A stretch of 64,000 nucleotides of DNA from Streptomyces sp. 1331.2 (GCF_900199205.1 NZ_OBMJ01000001.1:1922001-1986000), one strand, 5' to 3'. Counted from the stretch's first letter, positions 42,915 to 52,007 are shown. Translations and numbers: made by a program. Notes: generated by a model not told the origin, from the letters alone.

Positions 42915-44030
42915 GTGAACGAGCGAAGCGAGCGAGTCATCAAGAGGAGCCCCTTCCTCGACCTCCCCGCGCTCAGCGCCGCCGAGTTCGCGGCGATCGA
43001 GGACGGGGTGGCCGCGCTGCTGCACACCGAGGCCGACGTGATCGTCACCCAGGGCGAGGCGCTGCTCCCGCTGGAGGCGGCGATCCGCGGCGCCGCGCAC
43101 CCGGGCTCGACCGCGCTCAACATCGTCACCGGCCCGTACGGCCAGACCTTCGGCAACTGGCTGCGCTCCTGCGGGGCGACGGTCGTCGACCTGGCCGTGC
43201 CCTTCGACAGCGCGGTCGGCGCGCAGCAGGTGGCCGAGGCCCTGGAGGCGAACCCGGCGATCGACTTCGTCTCCCTCGTCCACGCCGAGGCCGCCACCGG
43301 CAACACCAACCCGGTCGCCGAGATCGGCGCGGTGGTCCGCGAGCACGGCGCCCTGCTGATGCTCGACGCGGTCGCCTCCGTCGCCGCCGAGCCGCTGCTC
43401 ACCGACGAGTGGGGCATCGACCTGTGCGTCATCGGCGGTCAGAAGGCGATGGGCGGGCCCGCCGGGGTCTCCGCGGTCTCGGTGTCGGACCGCGCCTGGG
43501 AGCGGATCGCCGCCAACCCGGCCGCCCCGCGCCGCTCCTACCTGTCGCTGCTCGACTGGAAGGAGCGCTGGACCGACGCCGGACGCGCCGTACTCCCGCA
43601 CGCCCCGGCCCAGTTGGAGATGCTCGCGCTCGGCGCCTGCCTGGACCGGATCGCCGCCGACGGCCTGCCCGCCGTGATCGCCCGCCACCGCGCCGCCGCG
43701 GCCGCCACCCGGGCCGGCGCCCGCGCCCTCGGCACCCTGGCCCCGTTCGTCACCGAGGACGCCCACGCGGCCCCGGTCGCCACCACCCTGCGCACCCCGG
43801 ACGGCCTGCACGCGGCGGAACTCGCCGCCCGTCTCGACCCGGCGCTGCCCGTCCAGCCGGGCGGCGGCGCGCTGGCCGCGCGGATGCTGCGGGTCAACCA
43901 CTACGGCCCGGCGGCCGCGCTGGAGACCGTCAGCGCCTGCCTGACCGCCCTGGCGACGGCCACGAACGCCGACGCCGAGCCGGCCCTGCAGGCCGCCGAG
44001 GCGGCCTGGGCGGCGACCGTCAACGGCTAG
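42915..44030 (+). CDS. Class V aminotransferase
   Basis: 371-aa PLP enzyme of aminotransferase class V (alanine-glyoxylate/serine-pyruvate group). The PLP lysine lies in CVIGGQKAMGGPAGV (about residue 177). Before it are MLDAVASVAAEPL (the PLP-ring Asp) and NIVTGPYGQTFGNW near the N-terminus. The start GTG 42915 lies in a GAGCGAAGCGAGCGAG sequence that I recall recurring near gene starts in Streptomyces. A terminator follows. The substrate is unknown; a role in the phosphonate locus 3 kb away is only a hypothesis. Confidence 0.87.
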   Translation: MNERSERVIKRSPFLDLPALSAAEFAAIEDGVAALLHTEADVIVTQGEALLPLEAAIRGAAHPGSTALNIVTGPYGQTFGNWLRSCGATVVDLAVPFDSAVGAQQVAEALEANPAIDFVSLVHAEAATGNTNPVAEIGAVVREHGALLMLDAVASVAAEPLLTDEWGIDLCVIGGQKAMGGPAGVSAVSVSDRAWERIAANPAAPRRSYLSLLDWKERWTDAGRAVLPHAPAQLEMLALGACLDRIAADGLPAVIARHRAAAAATRAGARALGTLAPFVTEDAHAAPVATTLRTPDGLHAAELAARLDPALPVQPGGGALAARMLRVNHYGPAAALETVSACLTALATATNADAEPALQAAEAAWAATVNG

Positions 44031-44037
44031 AAGCGCC

Positions 44038-44069
44038 GAGCGGCCCCCGAGTCACCTCGGGGGCCGCTC
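44038..44069. terminator. Bidirectional terminator between aminotransferase and APC permease genes
   Basis: 14-bp stem GAGCGGCCCCCGAG/CTCGGGGGCCGCTC with loop TCAC, 8 nt after the aminotransferase stop and 12 nt after the convergent permease stop. Confidence 0.85.
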
Positions 44070-44081
44070 CGTCCAGGGTGC

Positions 44082-45722
44082 TCAGTGCCCCTCGACCTCC
44101 ACCACCTCGACACCACGGATGTTCCGCTCGATCTCCTCCGCGGGCAGGGCGACCGCCAGGGCCCAGTAGTAGATCACCAGCGAGAACACCACCACGACGA
44201 GGATGTCCCACCAGAGCGGCAGGTTCCCCTGCGAGCCGACGCCGAAGGTGCCCTGCCAGGAGATGATCCCCATCCCGACCAGGTAGACCGGCAGCCACTG
44301 CCCCGCTTTGAAGTCCATCCGCGGGGCGTTCGGCACCCCCTTCGACGTGGCGTACGCGGAGTACCCGCCGAGCAGCACGTACCCGATCACGATGGCCAGG
44401 CCCAGCCGCCACAGGGTGTCCCAGCCGGACCAGTAGATGACCAGGCTCGCCACCGCGAAGGCCAGCGGCGAGATGACCGTGCCACCGGGCAGGTGGTACG
44501 ACCGCTCCAGCCCGGGCAGCCGCTTGCGCAGCACGCCGAAGGCCAGCGGCGCGCCCGCGTACATCAGGACGACCGCCGAGGTGATGAAGCCGACCAGCCG
44601 CTGCCAGCTCGGGAAGGGCAGGAAGCAGATCACGCCGGCGACCCAGGCGATGATCAGGCCCAGCCATGGCACCGAGTTGCGGTCGGTGTACTGCAGGGCC
44701 TGCGGCGCGTAGCCGTTGCGGCTCAGGCCGTACGTGACCCGGGAGCTGGAGGTGATGTAGACCAGCCCGGTGCCGGCCGGCGAGATCACGGCGTCGATGA
44801 AGAGGATCGTCGCCAGCCAGCCGAGCCCGATCAGCGTCGCGAGGCCCGCGAACGGGCCGCTGATGCCGGGGTAGTCCAGCGTGTCCCAGCCGCCCGCGAA
44901 GGTCGACGGCGGCAGGGCGCCGATGAACACCACCTGGAGCATCACGTAGACGATCGTGCCGATCACCACCGACCCGAGGACGGCTCGGGGGATGTCCCGA
45001 CGGGGGTTGCGGCTCTCCCCCGCCCACTGGATGGCCTGTTCGAAGCCGAGCAGCGCGAAGATCACGCCGCTGGTGCTGATCGCGGCGAGCACGCCCTTGG
45101 CGCCGTCCGGTGCGAAGCCGTGGACGGTGAAGTTGGAGCCGTGGAACTCGGTGAGCCCGAGCGCGAAGATCGTCAGGATCGGGACGGCGACCTTCCACAC
45201 GGTGGCCACGCTGTTGGTGTGGGCGAGCAGTCGGACGCCGAGGAAGTTGATCGCGACGAACAAACCCATCAGCGCGGCCGCGACCACGAAGCCCGTCCCG
45301 GTCAGCGTCAGGTCCTCGTTCAGGAAGCCGTCCGCCCAGGACCAGTGCCGGGCGTAGTTGATCATCGCCTGAACCTCGATCGGCGCGATCGTCGCCGCCT
45401 GGAGCCAGGTGAACCAGCCGAACGACATTCCCGCGAACCCGCCGAAGGCGTAGTGCGGATACCGCGCCGTGCCGCCCGCCACCGGGAACAGCCCACCCAG
45501 CTCGGCGTGGATCAGCGCCAGCAGGATGATCGCCACCGCGCCGATGGCCCAGGACACCAGCGCCGCGGGTCCTGCCGCCACCGCCGCCTTCTGCGCGCCG
45601 AACAGCCAGCCGGACCCGATGATCGCGCCGACCGAGGCCCAGAGCAGTCCGATGACGCCGACCTCGCGCTTGAGCTCGGTATGTCCTGCGGCGGGTGGGG
45701 TCGTGGTGTTGGGATGGGCCAT
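44082..45722 (-). CDS. APC superfamily amino acid permease
   Basis: 546-aa inner-membrane transporter with about 12-14 hydrophobic segments. The first reads VGVIGLLWASVGAIIGSGWLFG, the unwound TM1 GSG motif of APC transporters. Downstream blocks include FEQAIQWAGESRNPRRDIPRAVLGS (TM6 to loop) and SSSRVTYGLSRNGYAP. It imports or exchanges amino acids or amines. ATG 45722 (GAGAGG about 10 nt upstream) is chosen over the open frame to 45965, which has no coding character. No transcription partner is evident. Confidence 0.9.
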   Translation of the reverse strand: MAHPNTTTPPAAGHTELKREVGVIGLLWASVGAIIGSGWLFGAQKAAVAAGPAALVSWAIGAVAIILLALIHAELGGLFPVAGGTARYPHYAFGGFAGMSFGWFTWLQAATIAPIEVQAMINYARHWSWADGFLNEDLTLTGTGFVVAAALMGLFVAINFLGVRLLAHTNSVATVWKVAVPILTIFALGLTEFHGSNFTVHGFAPDGAKGVLAAISTSGVIFALLGFEQAIQWAGESRNPRRDIPRAVLGSVVIGTIVYVMLQVVFIGALPPSTFAGGWDTLDYPGISGPFAGLATLIGLGWLATILFIDAVISPAGTGLVYITSSSRVTYGLSRNGYAPQALQYTDRNSVPWLGLIIAWVAGVICFLPFPSWQRLVGFITSAVVLMYAGAPLAFGVLRKRLPGLERSYHLPGGTVISPLAFAVASLVIYWSGWDTLWRLGLAIVIGYVLLGGYSAYATSKGVPNAPRMDFKAGQWLPVYLVGMGIISWQGTFGVGSQGNLPLWWDILVVVVFSLVIYYWALAVALPAEEIERNIRGVEVVEVEGH

Positions 45723-45865
45723 GGCACAGCGCCTCTCAGGTGGGGGAAATCCTCCCGACAGTGCCGCAGCACCCCGGACTCCCCGCGCCGCAACGCGCTG
45801 AACCCCAGCCCCCTCACCCGAATGGCCGTTGACGGGTGCACCGCCGGAGGCGAGCGGGCGAATAT

Positions 45866-46699
45866 TCAGTCCATCTCCCGCGCGTGCCGCGAAAGCGCCG
45901 ACGTGGCCAGCGAGTTGTGCACGCTGAACGCCACCGTGCCGGGCAGGTAGCGGTCCTGGGACCACTCCACCGGTGTGCCCGTCGGGTCGGTCGTCCGGCG
46001 CCGCTCGCGCAGCAGCGGGCTGCCCCGGCGGCAGCCGAGCAGTCGGGCGTCCTCCGCGTTGGCCGCCACCACGTCGATCGTGTGGTCGGCGTCGGTGAAC
46101 AGGATGCCGTGCTCGCGCAGCACCTCGGTGTGCGAGACCACGTCCGGCGGCAGTTCGGCGACGATCTCGCCGACCCGCGGCGGGTAGACGGTGCGCTCGA
46201 CCATCACCGGCGTACCGGACAGGGTGCGCAGCCGGACCGTCACGTACACGTCGGCGCCCGGCTCCAGGCGCAGCTGCTCGCGCTCGGCGGCGTCGGCCGG
46301 GCGGCGGACCAGCGAGTCCAGGATGCCGCCGGGCTCCTCGCCCATCGAGTACGCCCAGTGCGTGAAGCTGAGCAGTTCGGAGAAGCTCTGCACCCGGGCG
46401 CCGCCGAGCACCACCCGGCGGGTGCCGCGGCGGGAGGTGACCAGCCCGTCGGAGCGCAGCACCGCGAGCGCCTGGCGGACGGTGCCGCGGGAGACGCCGT
46501 ACTGCTCGGCCAGCGCGCCCTCGGCAGGCAGCCGGCCGGCCTCGCCGAAGGCGCCGGTGGTGATGGCCTCGCGCAGGTCGGCGGCCACCTTCCGGTACAG
46601 CGCGCCGGCGGCCCGCTCCTCGGCCGCGACAGGGCGCCCCTCGGTGGCGGGGCGTTCCGCGGCCTCGGGGCGCTGGGGCTCTGTTGCCACGTCAGTCAA
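45866..46699 (-). CDS. GntR/HutC-family regulator of the phosphonate locus
   Basis: 277-aa repressor with an N-terminal winged helix (LYRKVAADLREAITTGAFGEAGRLPAEGALAEQYG; SRGTVRQALAVLRSDGLV). A C-terminal UTRA ligand domain follows (VYVTVRLRTLSGTPVMVERTVYP...PVEWSQDRYLPGTVAFSV). The start is TTG 46699 with GGAGG 4 nt away, or GTG 46690. It is divergent from the ABC substrate-binding gene. The palindrome GTTGGCTAGTCAAC in the shared region and a related one before the flavoenzyme gene are its likely operators. The effector is probably an aminoalkylphosphonate or related compound (inference). Confidence 0.88.
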   Translation of the reverse strand: MTDVATEPQRPEAAERPATEGRPVAAEERAAGALYRKVAADLREAITTGAFGEAGRLPAEGALAEQYGVSRGTVRQALAVLRSDGLVTSRRGTRRVVLGGARVQSFSELLSFTHWAYSMGEEPGGILDSLVRRPADAAEREQLRLEPGADVYVTVRLRTLSGTPVMVERTVYPPRVGEIVAELPPDVVSHTEVLREHGILFTDADHTIDVVAANAEDARLLGCRRGSPLLRERRRTTDPTGTPVEWSQDRYLPGTVAFSVHNSLATSALSRHAREMD

Positions 46700-46850
46700 T
46701 GTCCCTCCTGGGGCGGTGTCCTGCGCAGCGGTGCCGGCGCGGACGGTCCGACCCTATCCCGCTGCGTCTTCGAAGCATCGCACCGAACGGATCACGCTCC
46801 GATGGCCGGATTCCACCGTTCCCGCAGCCGACCCCGGTTCTGGGCCGTCC

Positions 46851-46913
46851 GTTCACCTTCCCGTCACCGAGCTCCGGCGTACTTAGGCCCGTCAGCGAAG
46901 TTGGCTAGTCAAC
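46851..46913 (+). promoter_or_regulatory. Importer promoter: PHO-box-like repeat and GntR-type operator
   Basis: GTTCACCTTCC (46851-46861) and CGTCACCGAGC (46862-46872) form two adjacent 11-nt direct-repeat units like Streptomyces PhoP sites. TACTTA (46880-46885) could be the -10. The palindrome GTTGGCTAGTCAAC (46900-46913) lies just beyond the expected transcription start, a repressor position. Confidence 0.6.
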
Positions 46914-46932
46914 TCGGACGGCTCCGAACGGT

Positions 46933-46992
46933 CCGACGGACGGTTCCCCCCGACCCGACGGACGGTTCCGAAACAACCCGACGGACGGTTCC
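46933..46992 (+). repeat. Three direct repeats CCGACGGACGGTTCC in the importer leader
   Basis: Exact 15-bp copies lie at 46933-46947, 46955-46969 and 46978-46992, spaced 22-23 bp or about two helix turns. They are between the operator and the substrate-binding gene. The role is unknown; regulator binding or leader RNA structure are options. Confidence 0.8.
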
Positions 46993-47090
46993 GGACAGCC
47001 CCCGAAGCCCGGACCACTCCGGACCGCCACTCGCCAGATCCCCCGATCGAGACGCCCACTCGCAGTTCCCCCTTCTCAGGAGACTGACCC

Positions 47091-48254
47091 GTGTCCGTGC
47101 ACCGCGCCCGCTCCGCCGCCTTCGCGGCCGTCCTGACCGCTGCCGCGCTCTCCCTCACCGCCTGCGGCTCCGCGGGCTCCTCCGCGAAGTCCGGCGACGC
47201 CGCGGGCGGCAAGAACGCCAAGACCGCCACCTCGGTCGCCGACTTCGGCGGCATGGACGGCCTGGTCGCCGCAGCCAAGAAGGAGGGCAAGCTGCACGCC
47301 ATCACGCTGCCGCGCGACTGGGCGAACTACGGCAAGCTGATGGACGACTTCAAGGCCAAGTACGGCATCGAGATCGAGGACGAGAACCCGGACGGTTCCA
47401 GCCAGGACGAGATCAACGCGGTCACCTCCCGCAAGGGCCAGGACCGCGCCCCCGACGTCGTCGACCTCGGCTCGGCCTTCGCGATCAGCGCCGCCAAGCA
47501 GGGCCTGCTGGCCCCGTACAAGGTGGCCGACTTCGACAAGATCCCGGACACCATGAAGGACCCGGCGGGCCTGCGCTACAACGACTACGGCGGCTACATG
47601 TCGATCGGCTGCGACGCCAAGAAGGTGTCCGTCTGCCCGAAGACCTTCGCCGACCTGCTGAAGCCCGACTACAAGGGCATGGTCGCGCTCAACGGCAACC
47701 CGACCAAGGCCGGTGCCGCCTTCGGCGCCGTCTACGCGGCGGCGCTCGCCAACGGCGGCTCGCTGGACAACATCCAGCCCGGCATCGACTTCTTCGGCAA
47801 GGTCAAGCAGGCCGGCAACTTCAACCCGGTCGAGGTCACCCCGGCGACCATCGAGAAGGGCGAGACCCCGATCAGCATCGACTGGTCGTACCTGAACGCC
47901 GGCTACAGCGACAAGTTCAAGGACAAGGGCATCGACTGGCAGGTGGCCATCCCCTCGGACGGCTCCTACGCCCAGTACTACAACCAGGCGATCAACAAGG
48001 ACGCCCCGCACCCGGCCGCCGCGCGCCTGTGGGAGGAGTACCTCTACAGCGCCCAGGGCCAGAACGGCTTCCTCGGCGGCTACGCCACCCCCGCCCTGTT
48101 CGACGCCATGAAGGCCGCCGGCACCCTCGACGCGGCCGCCGCCGCCAAGCTCCCGGCCGTCGAGAAGCCCTTCACCACCTTCCCGACCCAGGACCAGACG
48201 GACGCGGCCAAGAAGACCGTGACCGAGAACTGGGCCAAGGCGATCGCGGGCTGA
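47091..48254 (+). CDS. ABC transporter substrate-binding lipoprotein (probable aminoalkylphosphonate)
   Basis: 387-aa extracytoplasmic binding protein starting at GTG 47091. The lipobox LTAC (signal about residues 1-24, Cys 25) predicts a lipoprotein. The mature fold resembles iron/2-aminoethylphosphonate/polyamine binding proteins (family 1). Blocks include KLHAITLPRDWANYGKLMDDF, DVVDLGSAFAISAAK, GYMSIGCDAKKV and ISIDWSYLNAGY. It is the first gene of a four-gene importer operon. The phosphonate assignment relies on context: PHO-box-like site, GntR regulator, and shared operator with phosphonatase-like and flavoenzyme genes. Confidence 0.82.
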   Translation: MSVHRARSAAFAAVLTAAALSLTACGSAGSSAKSGDAAGGKNAKTATSVADFGGMDGLVAAAKKEGKLHAITLPRDWANYGKLMDDFKAKYGIEIEDENPDGSSQDEINAVTSRKGQDRAPDVVDLGSAFAISAAKQGLLAPYKVADFDKIPDTMKDPAGLRYNDYGGYMSIGCDAKKVSVCPKTFADLLKPDYKGMVALNGNPTKAGAAFGAVYAAALANGGSLDNIQPGIDFFGKVKQAGNFNPVEVTPATIEKGETPISIDWSYLNAGYSDKFKDKGIDWQVAIPSDGSYAQYYNQAINKDAPHPAAARLWEEYLYSAQGQNGFLGGYATPALFDAMKAAGTLDAAAAAKLPAVEKPFTTFPTQDQTDAAKKTVTENWAKAIAG

Positions 48255-48260
48255 CCTGAG

Positions 48261-49277
48261 ATGACCACGGCTCCCACCCCGGTGCCGGCCACCGCCTCCG
48301 CCGCCCAGCGCGGCGGGGGCGCCCCCGGCCCCGCAACCCCCAGCACCACGGCCGCGACCACCGCGCCCACCAAGGCCACGAAGGCCACCACCGCCGAAGC
48401 CGCCAAGGCCCCCCGCCCCGGCCGGCGCCGGTCCGGCGGCAGCCGCGCCTGGCTCGCCGCCCTCCCCCTGCTGCTGTTCTTCGTGATCGGCTTCGGCCTG
48501 CCCGCCGTCGCGATCGCCATCGGCGCGTTCACCACCTCCTCGGACGCCCCCGACGGCGGCGGCACCTTCACCACCGACAACCTCACCGGCTCCCTCCAGG
48601 GCGCCTACTGGACGGCCCTGTGGGGCAGCGTGAAGCTCTCGCTGCTGACCGCACTGATCGCCACCGTCGTCGGCCTGCCGCTGGCCCAGGCCGTGGCAAC
48701 CTCCCGGTTCCGGATGTTCCGCGAGGCCGTGATGTCCGCCTCCGGCGTGCTCGCCAACTTCGGCGGCGTGCCGCTGGCCTTCATGTTCGTCGCCACCCTC
48801 GGCAACTCCGGCGAGGTCACCAAGAAGCTCGGGCTGACCGCGCACGGCTGGAGCCTCTACACCTTCTCCGGCCTGTCCGTGGTCTACCTCTACTTCCTGG
48901 TCCCGCTGATGGTCATCACCGTCACCCCGGCCCTGGAGGGCCTGCGCGTCCAGTGGCGCGAGGCCGCCTACAACAACGGCGCCACCGCCCTGCAGTACTG
49001 GCGGCACGTGGCCCTGCCCGTCCTGCTGCCCTCGCTGCTCGGCGGCTTCGTCCTGCTGTTCGGCGCCTCCTTCGCCGCGTACGCCACCGCCGAGGCCATG
49101 GTGGGCAGTTCGGTGCCGCTGATCTCGATGCAGATCGGCGACGCCCTGTCCGGCAACGTCCTGGTCGGCCAGGGCAACCTCGCCCTCGCCCTCGGCCTCG
49201 ACATGATCGTGGTCGCCTGCCTGGTGATGGCCGTGTACCTGCCCCTTCAGCGCCGGAGTGCCAAGTGGCTCGCCTGA
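48261..49277 (+). CDS. ABC transporter permease 1
   Basis: 338-aa integral membrane subunit with a roughly 60-residue Ala/Thr/Pro-rich cytoplasmic N-terminus followed by six hydrophobic segments. The EAA loop reads WREAAYNNGATALQYWRHVALPVLLPSLL (about residues 230-258). It follows the binding-protein gene by 6 nt and overlaps permease 2 by 13 nt. Confidence 0.88.
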   Translation: MTTAPTPVPATASAAQRGGGAPGPATPSTTAATTAPTKATKATTAEAAKAPRPGRRRSGGSRAWLAALPLLLFFVIGFGLPAVAIAIGAFTTSSDAPDGGGTFTTDNLTGSLQGAYWTALWGSVKLSLLTALIATVVGLPLAQAVATSRFRMFREAVMSASGVLANFGGVPLAFMFVATLGNSGEVTKKLGLTAHGWSLYTFSGLSVVYLYFLVPLMVITVTPALEGLRVQWREAAYNNGATALQYWRHVALPVLLPSLLGGFVLLFGASFAAYATAEAMVGSSVPLISMQIGDALSGNVLVGQGNLALALGLDMIVVACLVMAVYLPLQRRSAKWLA

Positions 49278-50086
49278 TCGAACGCATCCGTTTCGGCCGC
49301 GGCCTGGTGCTGCTGCTCTGCGGCATCTACTTCGCCGTGCCGATGGCCGCCTCGCTGTGGTTCAGCATCGACGACAACAAGGGCGGCACCACCTTCCGCG
49401 CCTACACCGAGCTGCTGAACGCCCCCGGCTTCACCGACAGCCTGGTGCTCAGCCTCGAACTGGCCGGCGTCACCGTCGCGGTGCTGCTGCTCCTGCTCGT
49501 CCCGGCGATGCTCGCCTCCCGGCTCGGCGCGCCCAGGCTGCGCCCGGTGATCGAGGTGCTGTGCTCCATGCCGCTGGTCGTCCCGGTGGTCGCGCTCACC
49601 ACCGGCATCATCGGCGTGCTGCGCTGGGGCCCGGACTACCTGCAGGACACCCCGCTGTTCCAGACCATCGTGGCGATCCAGAACCCGGACTTCCCGATCG
49701 TCCTGGTCATCGCGTACGTGCTGATGGCGCTGCCCTTCGCCTACCGGGCGATCGACGCCGGACTGCGCGGCGTGGACGTCGTCACCCTGGTCGAGGCCGC
49801 CCGCAACTGCGGCGCCGGCTGGCTGCGCGCGGTGTTCACCGTCGTCCTGCCCAACCTGCGCAGCGCGCTGCTGAACGCGGCCGTGCTCACCGTCGCCCTG
49901 GTGCTCGGCGAGTTCACCACCGCCTCCATCCTCGGCTTCGCCCCCTTCTCGGTGTGGATCAACTCCAACGGCAAGAGCGACGGCCAGATGTCCGTCGCGG
50001 TCTCCATGCTCAGCCTGCTGATCGTCTGGCTGGTCCTGCTGTTGATGTCCGCCGCCGGCCGCGGCCGCAAGACCGCCCGGTCCTGA
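49265..50086 (+). CDS. ABC transporter permease 2
   Basis: 273-aa membrane subunit starting at GTG 49265 inside the end of permease 1. It has six hydrophobic segments with the EAA loop VEAARNCGAGWLRAVFTVVLPNL (about residues 178-200). With permease 1 it forms the translocation pore, so the system is a heterodimeric importer of the Fe3+/polyamine/phosphonate type. The long open frame upstream to 48620 is a shadow. Confidence 0.88.
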   Translation: MARLIERIRFGRGLVLLLCGIYFAVPMAASLWFSIDDNKGGTTFRAYTELLNAPGFTDSLVLSLELAGVTVAVLLLLLVPAMLASRLGAPRLRPVIEVLCSMPLVVPVVALTTGIIGVLRWGPDYLQDTPLFQTIVAIQNPDFPIVLVIAYVLMALPFAYRAIDAGLRGVDVVTLVEAARNCGAGWLRAVFTVVLPNLRSALLNAAVLTVALVLGEFTTASILGFAPFSVWINSNGKSDGQMSVAVSMLSLLIVWLVLLLMSAAGRGRKTARS

Positions 50087-50117
50087 ACCACCCCACGCTC
50101 TCCAGGAGTCACCCGCC

Positions 50118-51194
50118 ATGACCACGGCCACCCTCCCCGACCGGACCGCCACCGGCAGCGCCACCGTCGAGTTCCGCGCGCTGCGCCGCTCCTTCGGCGC
50201 CACCACCGCCCTGGACGGCCTGGACCTCACCGTCCGGCCGGGCGAACTGCTCGCCCTGCTCGGCCCGTCCGGCTGCGGCAAGACCACCGCGCTGCGCATC
50301 CTGGCCGGCTTCGAACAGCACGACTCCGGCGAGGTCCTGGTCGACGGCCGGGACATCACCGCGATCCCCGCGCACAAGCGCGACGCCGGCATGGTGTTCC
50401 AGTCGTACAGCCTCTTCCCGCACCTGACCGCGCTGGACAACGTCGCCTTCGGGCTGCGGATGCGCGGCGCCGGCAAGGCCGAGCGCCGCAAGCGCGCCCA
50501 CGAGCTGCTGGAGCTGGTCGGCCTGCCGCACCGCGCCGAGCACTACCCGCACCAGATGTCCGGCGGCCAGCAGCAGCGCATCGCGCTCGCCCGCGCGCTC
50601 GCCCTGCAGCCGCGCGTGCTGCTGCTGGACGAGCCGCTGTCCGCGCTCGACGCCAAGGTCCGCCTCCAGCTGCGCGAGGAGATCCGGCGCCTGCAGCAGG
50701 AGTTGGGCATCACCACCCTGTTCGTCACCCACGACCAGGAGGAGGCGCTGTCCATGGCCGACCGCGTCGCCGTGCTGCGCGCGGGCCGGCTGGAGCAGTG
50801 CGCCACCCCGTCCGAGCTGTACGGCCGGCCGGCCACCGCCTTCGTCGCCGAGTTCGTCGGCACCATGAGCCGCATCCCGTGCGCCCGCACCTCGGACGGC
50901 GTCGAGGTGCTCGGCCGCCGCCACGCGGTGGACGGCGAGATCCCGGCCGACGGCGAGCTGCAGGTGCTGGTCCGCCCGGAGAACGTCACCCTGACCCCCG
51001 CCGCGGACGGCCCGGCGCTGGTCGTCTCCGCGTCCTTCCTGGGCGCCGTCACCCGGATCACCGTCCGCCTCGCCGACGGCACCGAGGTCAAGGCCGACCT
51101 GCCCACCGAGGCCACCGCCGCCCTGCCGGTCGGCTCGCACGCCGAGCTCACCCTGCCGCAGCGCCCCGTGCTGGTGGACCGCCGTCCCGCCTGA
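50118..51194 (+). CDS. ABC transporter ATP-binding protein
   Basis: 358-aa ATPase with Walker A GPSGCGKTT (about residues 51-59), Q-loop VFQSYSLFPHLT, signature SGGQQQRIALARAL, Walker B VLLLDEPLSALD and switch His in FVTHDQEEA. A C-terminal TOBE-like domain (about 250-350) is typical of the iron/polyamine/phosphonate class. It follows permease 2 by 31 nt with CCAGGAG upstream. The intergenic piece after it (51195-51307) has degenerate CCGCCTGACC repeats and a hairpin. Confidence 0.92.
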   Translation: MTTATLPDRTATGSATVEFRALRRSFGATTALDGLDLTVRPGELLALLGPSGCGKTTALRILAGFEQHDSGEVLVDGRDITAIPAHKRDAGMVFQSYSLFPHLTALDNVAFGLRMRGAGKAERRKRAHELLELVGLPHRAEHYPHQMSGGQQQRIALARALALQPRVLLLDEPLSALDAKVRLQLREEIRRLQQELGITTLFVTHDQEEALSMADRVAVLRAGRLEQCATPSELYGRPATAFVAEFVGTMSRIPCARTSDGVEVLGRRHAVDGEIPADGELQVLVRPENVTLTPAADGPALVVSASFLGAVTRITVRLADGTEVKADLPTEATAALPVGSHAELTLPQRPVLVDRRPA

Positions 51195-51250
51195 CCCGCG
51201 TAGCCCGCCTGACCCGTGTAGCCAGCCCGACCCGCCTGGCCCGCCTGACC

Positions 51251-51272
51251 CTCGCAGAACGCGCTCTGCGAG
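51251..51272 (+). terminator. Small hairpin between ABC ATPase and HAD phosphatase genes
   Basis: Stem CTCGCAGA/TCTGCGAG (8 bp) with a 6-nt loop. It is preceded by loosely repeated CCGCCTGACC-type units (51195-51250). It could be a weak terminator or mRNA stabiliser inside the operon. Confidence 0.45.
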
Positions 51273-51307
51273 AATCACCCGAGCTGAACCACCCCGAAGG
51301 TACCGCC

Positions 51308-52006
51308 ATGCCTGAATCCCCCCTGCCCGCCTCCCCCGGGCTCCCCGCCGCCGTCCTGTTCGACATGGACGGCACCCTGGTCGACACCGAGCAGCTGTGG
51401 TGGCAGACCGCCGCCGAGGTCGCCGAGGAGCTGCACCACCCGCTCACCGACCGGGACGCCCCCGAAGTCCTCGGCCAGGCCGTCGAGCACACCGCCGCCC
51501 ACCTGCACCGGGTCAGCGGCACCACCCTCAGCGAGGCCGAACTCGCCGCCCGGCTGGGCGACTCCTTCGCCGGCAAGGTCGCCGCCGAGACGGTTCCGCG
51601 CCCCGGCGCGCTCGCCCTGCTGGCGTCCCTGCGCGACGCCCGGGTGCCCACCGCGCTGGTCTCCGCCTCCCCGCGCCGGGTGGTCGACCTCGTGCTGTCC
51701 GCCATCGGCCGGGACTGGTTCGCCGTCACCCTCGCCGCCGAGGACACCGCCCGCACCAAGCCCGCGCCCGACCCGTACCTCGCAGCCGCCGAACGGCTCG
51801 GCCTCGACCCGGCCAGCTGCGTCGCCGTCGAGGACACCCCCACCGGGGTCGCCTCCGCCAGCGCGGCCGGCTGCGCCGTGCTCGCCGTGCCGTCCACCGC
51901 CACCCCGATGCCGGACGGCGACCGGATCACCCTGCTCGCCAGCCTGGAGCAGGCCGACCTCGCGCTGCTCGGGAAGATCACCGCCGCGCCGCCGGTTCGA
52001 CCCTGA
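51308..52006 (+). CDS. HAD-superfamily hydrolase (subfamily IA, beta-phosphoglucomutase/gph-like)
   Basis: 232-aa phosphatase-type HAD protein. Motif I is LFDMDGTLVDTE (D near residue 19), motif II is LVSASP, the Lys is in RTKPAPDPYLAA and motif III is VAVEDTPTGVASASAAG. The four-helix cap lies between motif I and II. The DxDGT motif differs from the DxAGTT of the phosphonatase-like gene at 56.8 kb. The substrate is unknown. It is separated from the importer by 113 nt and from the SMR gene by 1 nt. Confidence 0.88.
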   Translation: MPESPLPASPGLPAAVLFDMDGTLVDTEQLWWQTAAEVAEELHHPLTDRDAPEVLGQAVEHTAAHLHRVSGTTLSEAELAARLGDSFAGKVAAETVPRPGALALLASLRDARVPTALVSASPRRVVDLVLSAIGRDWFAVTLAAEDTARTKPAPDPYLAAAERLGLDPASCVAVEDTPTGVASASAAGCAVLAVPSTATPMPDGDRITLLASLEQADLALLGKITAAPPVRP

Positions 52007-52007
52007 C

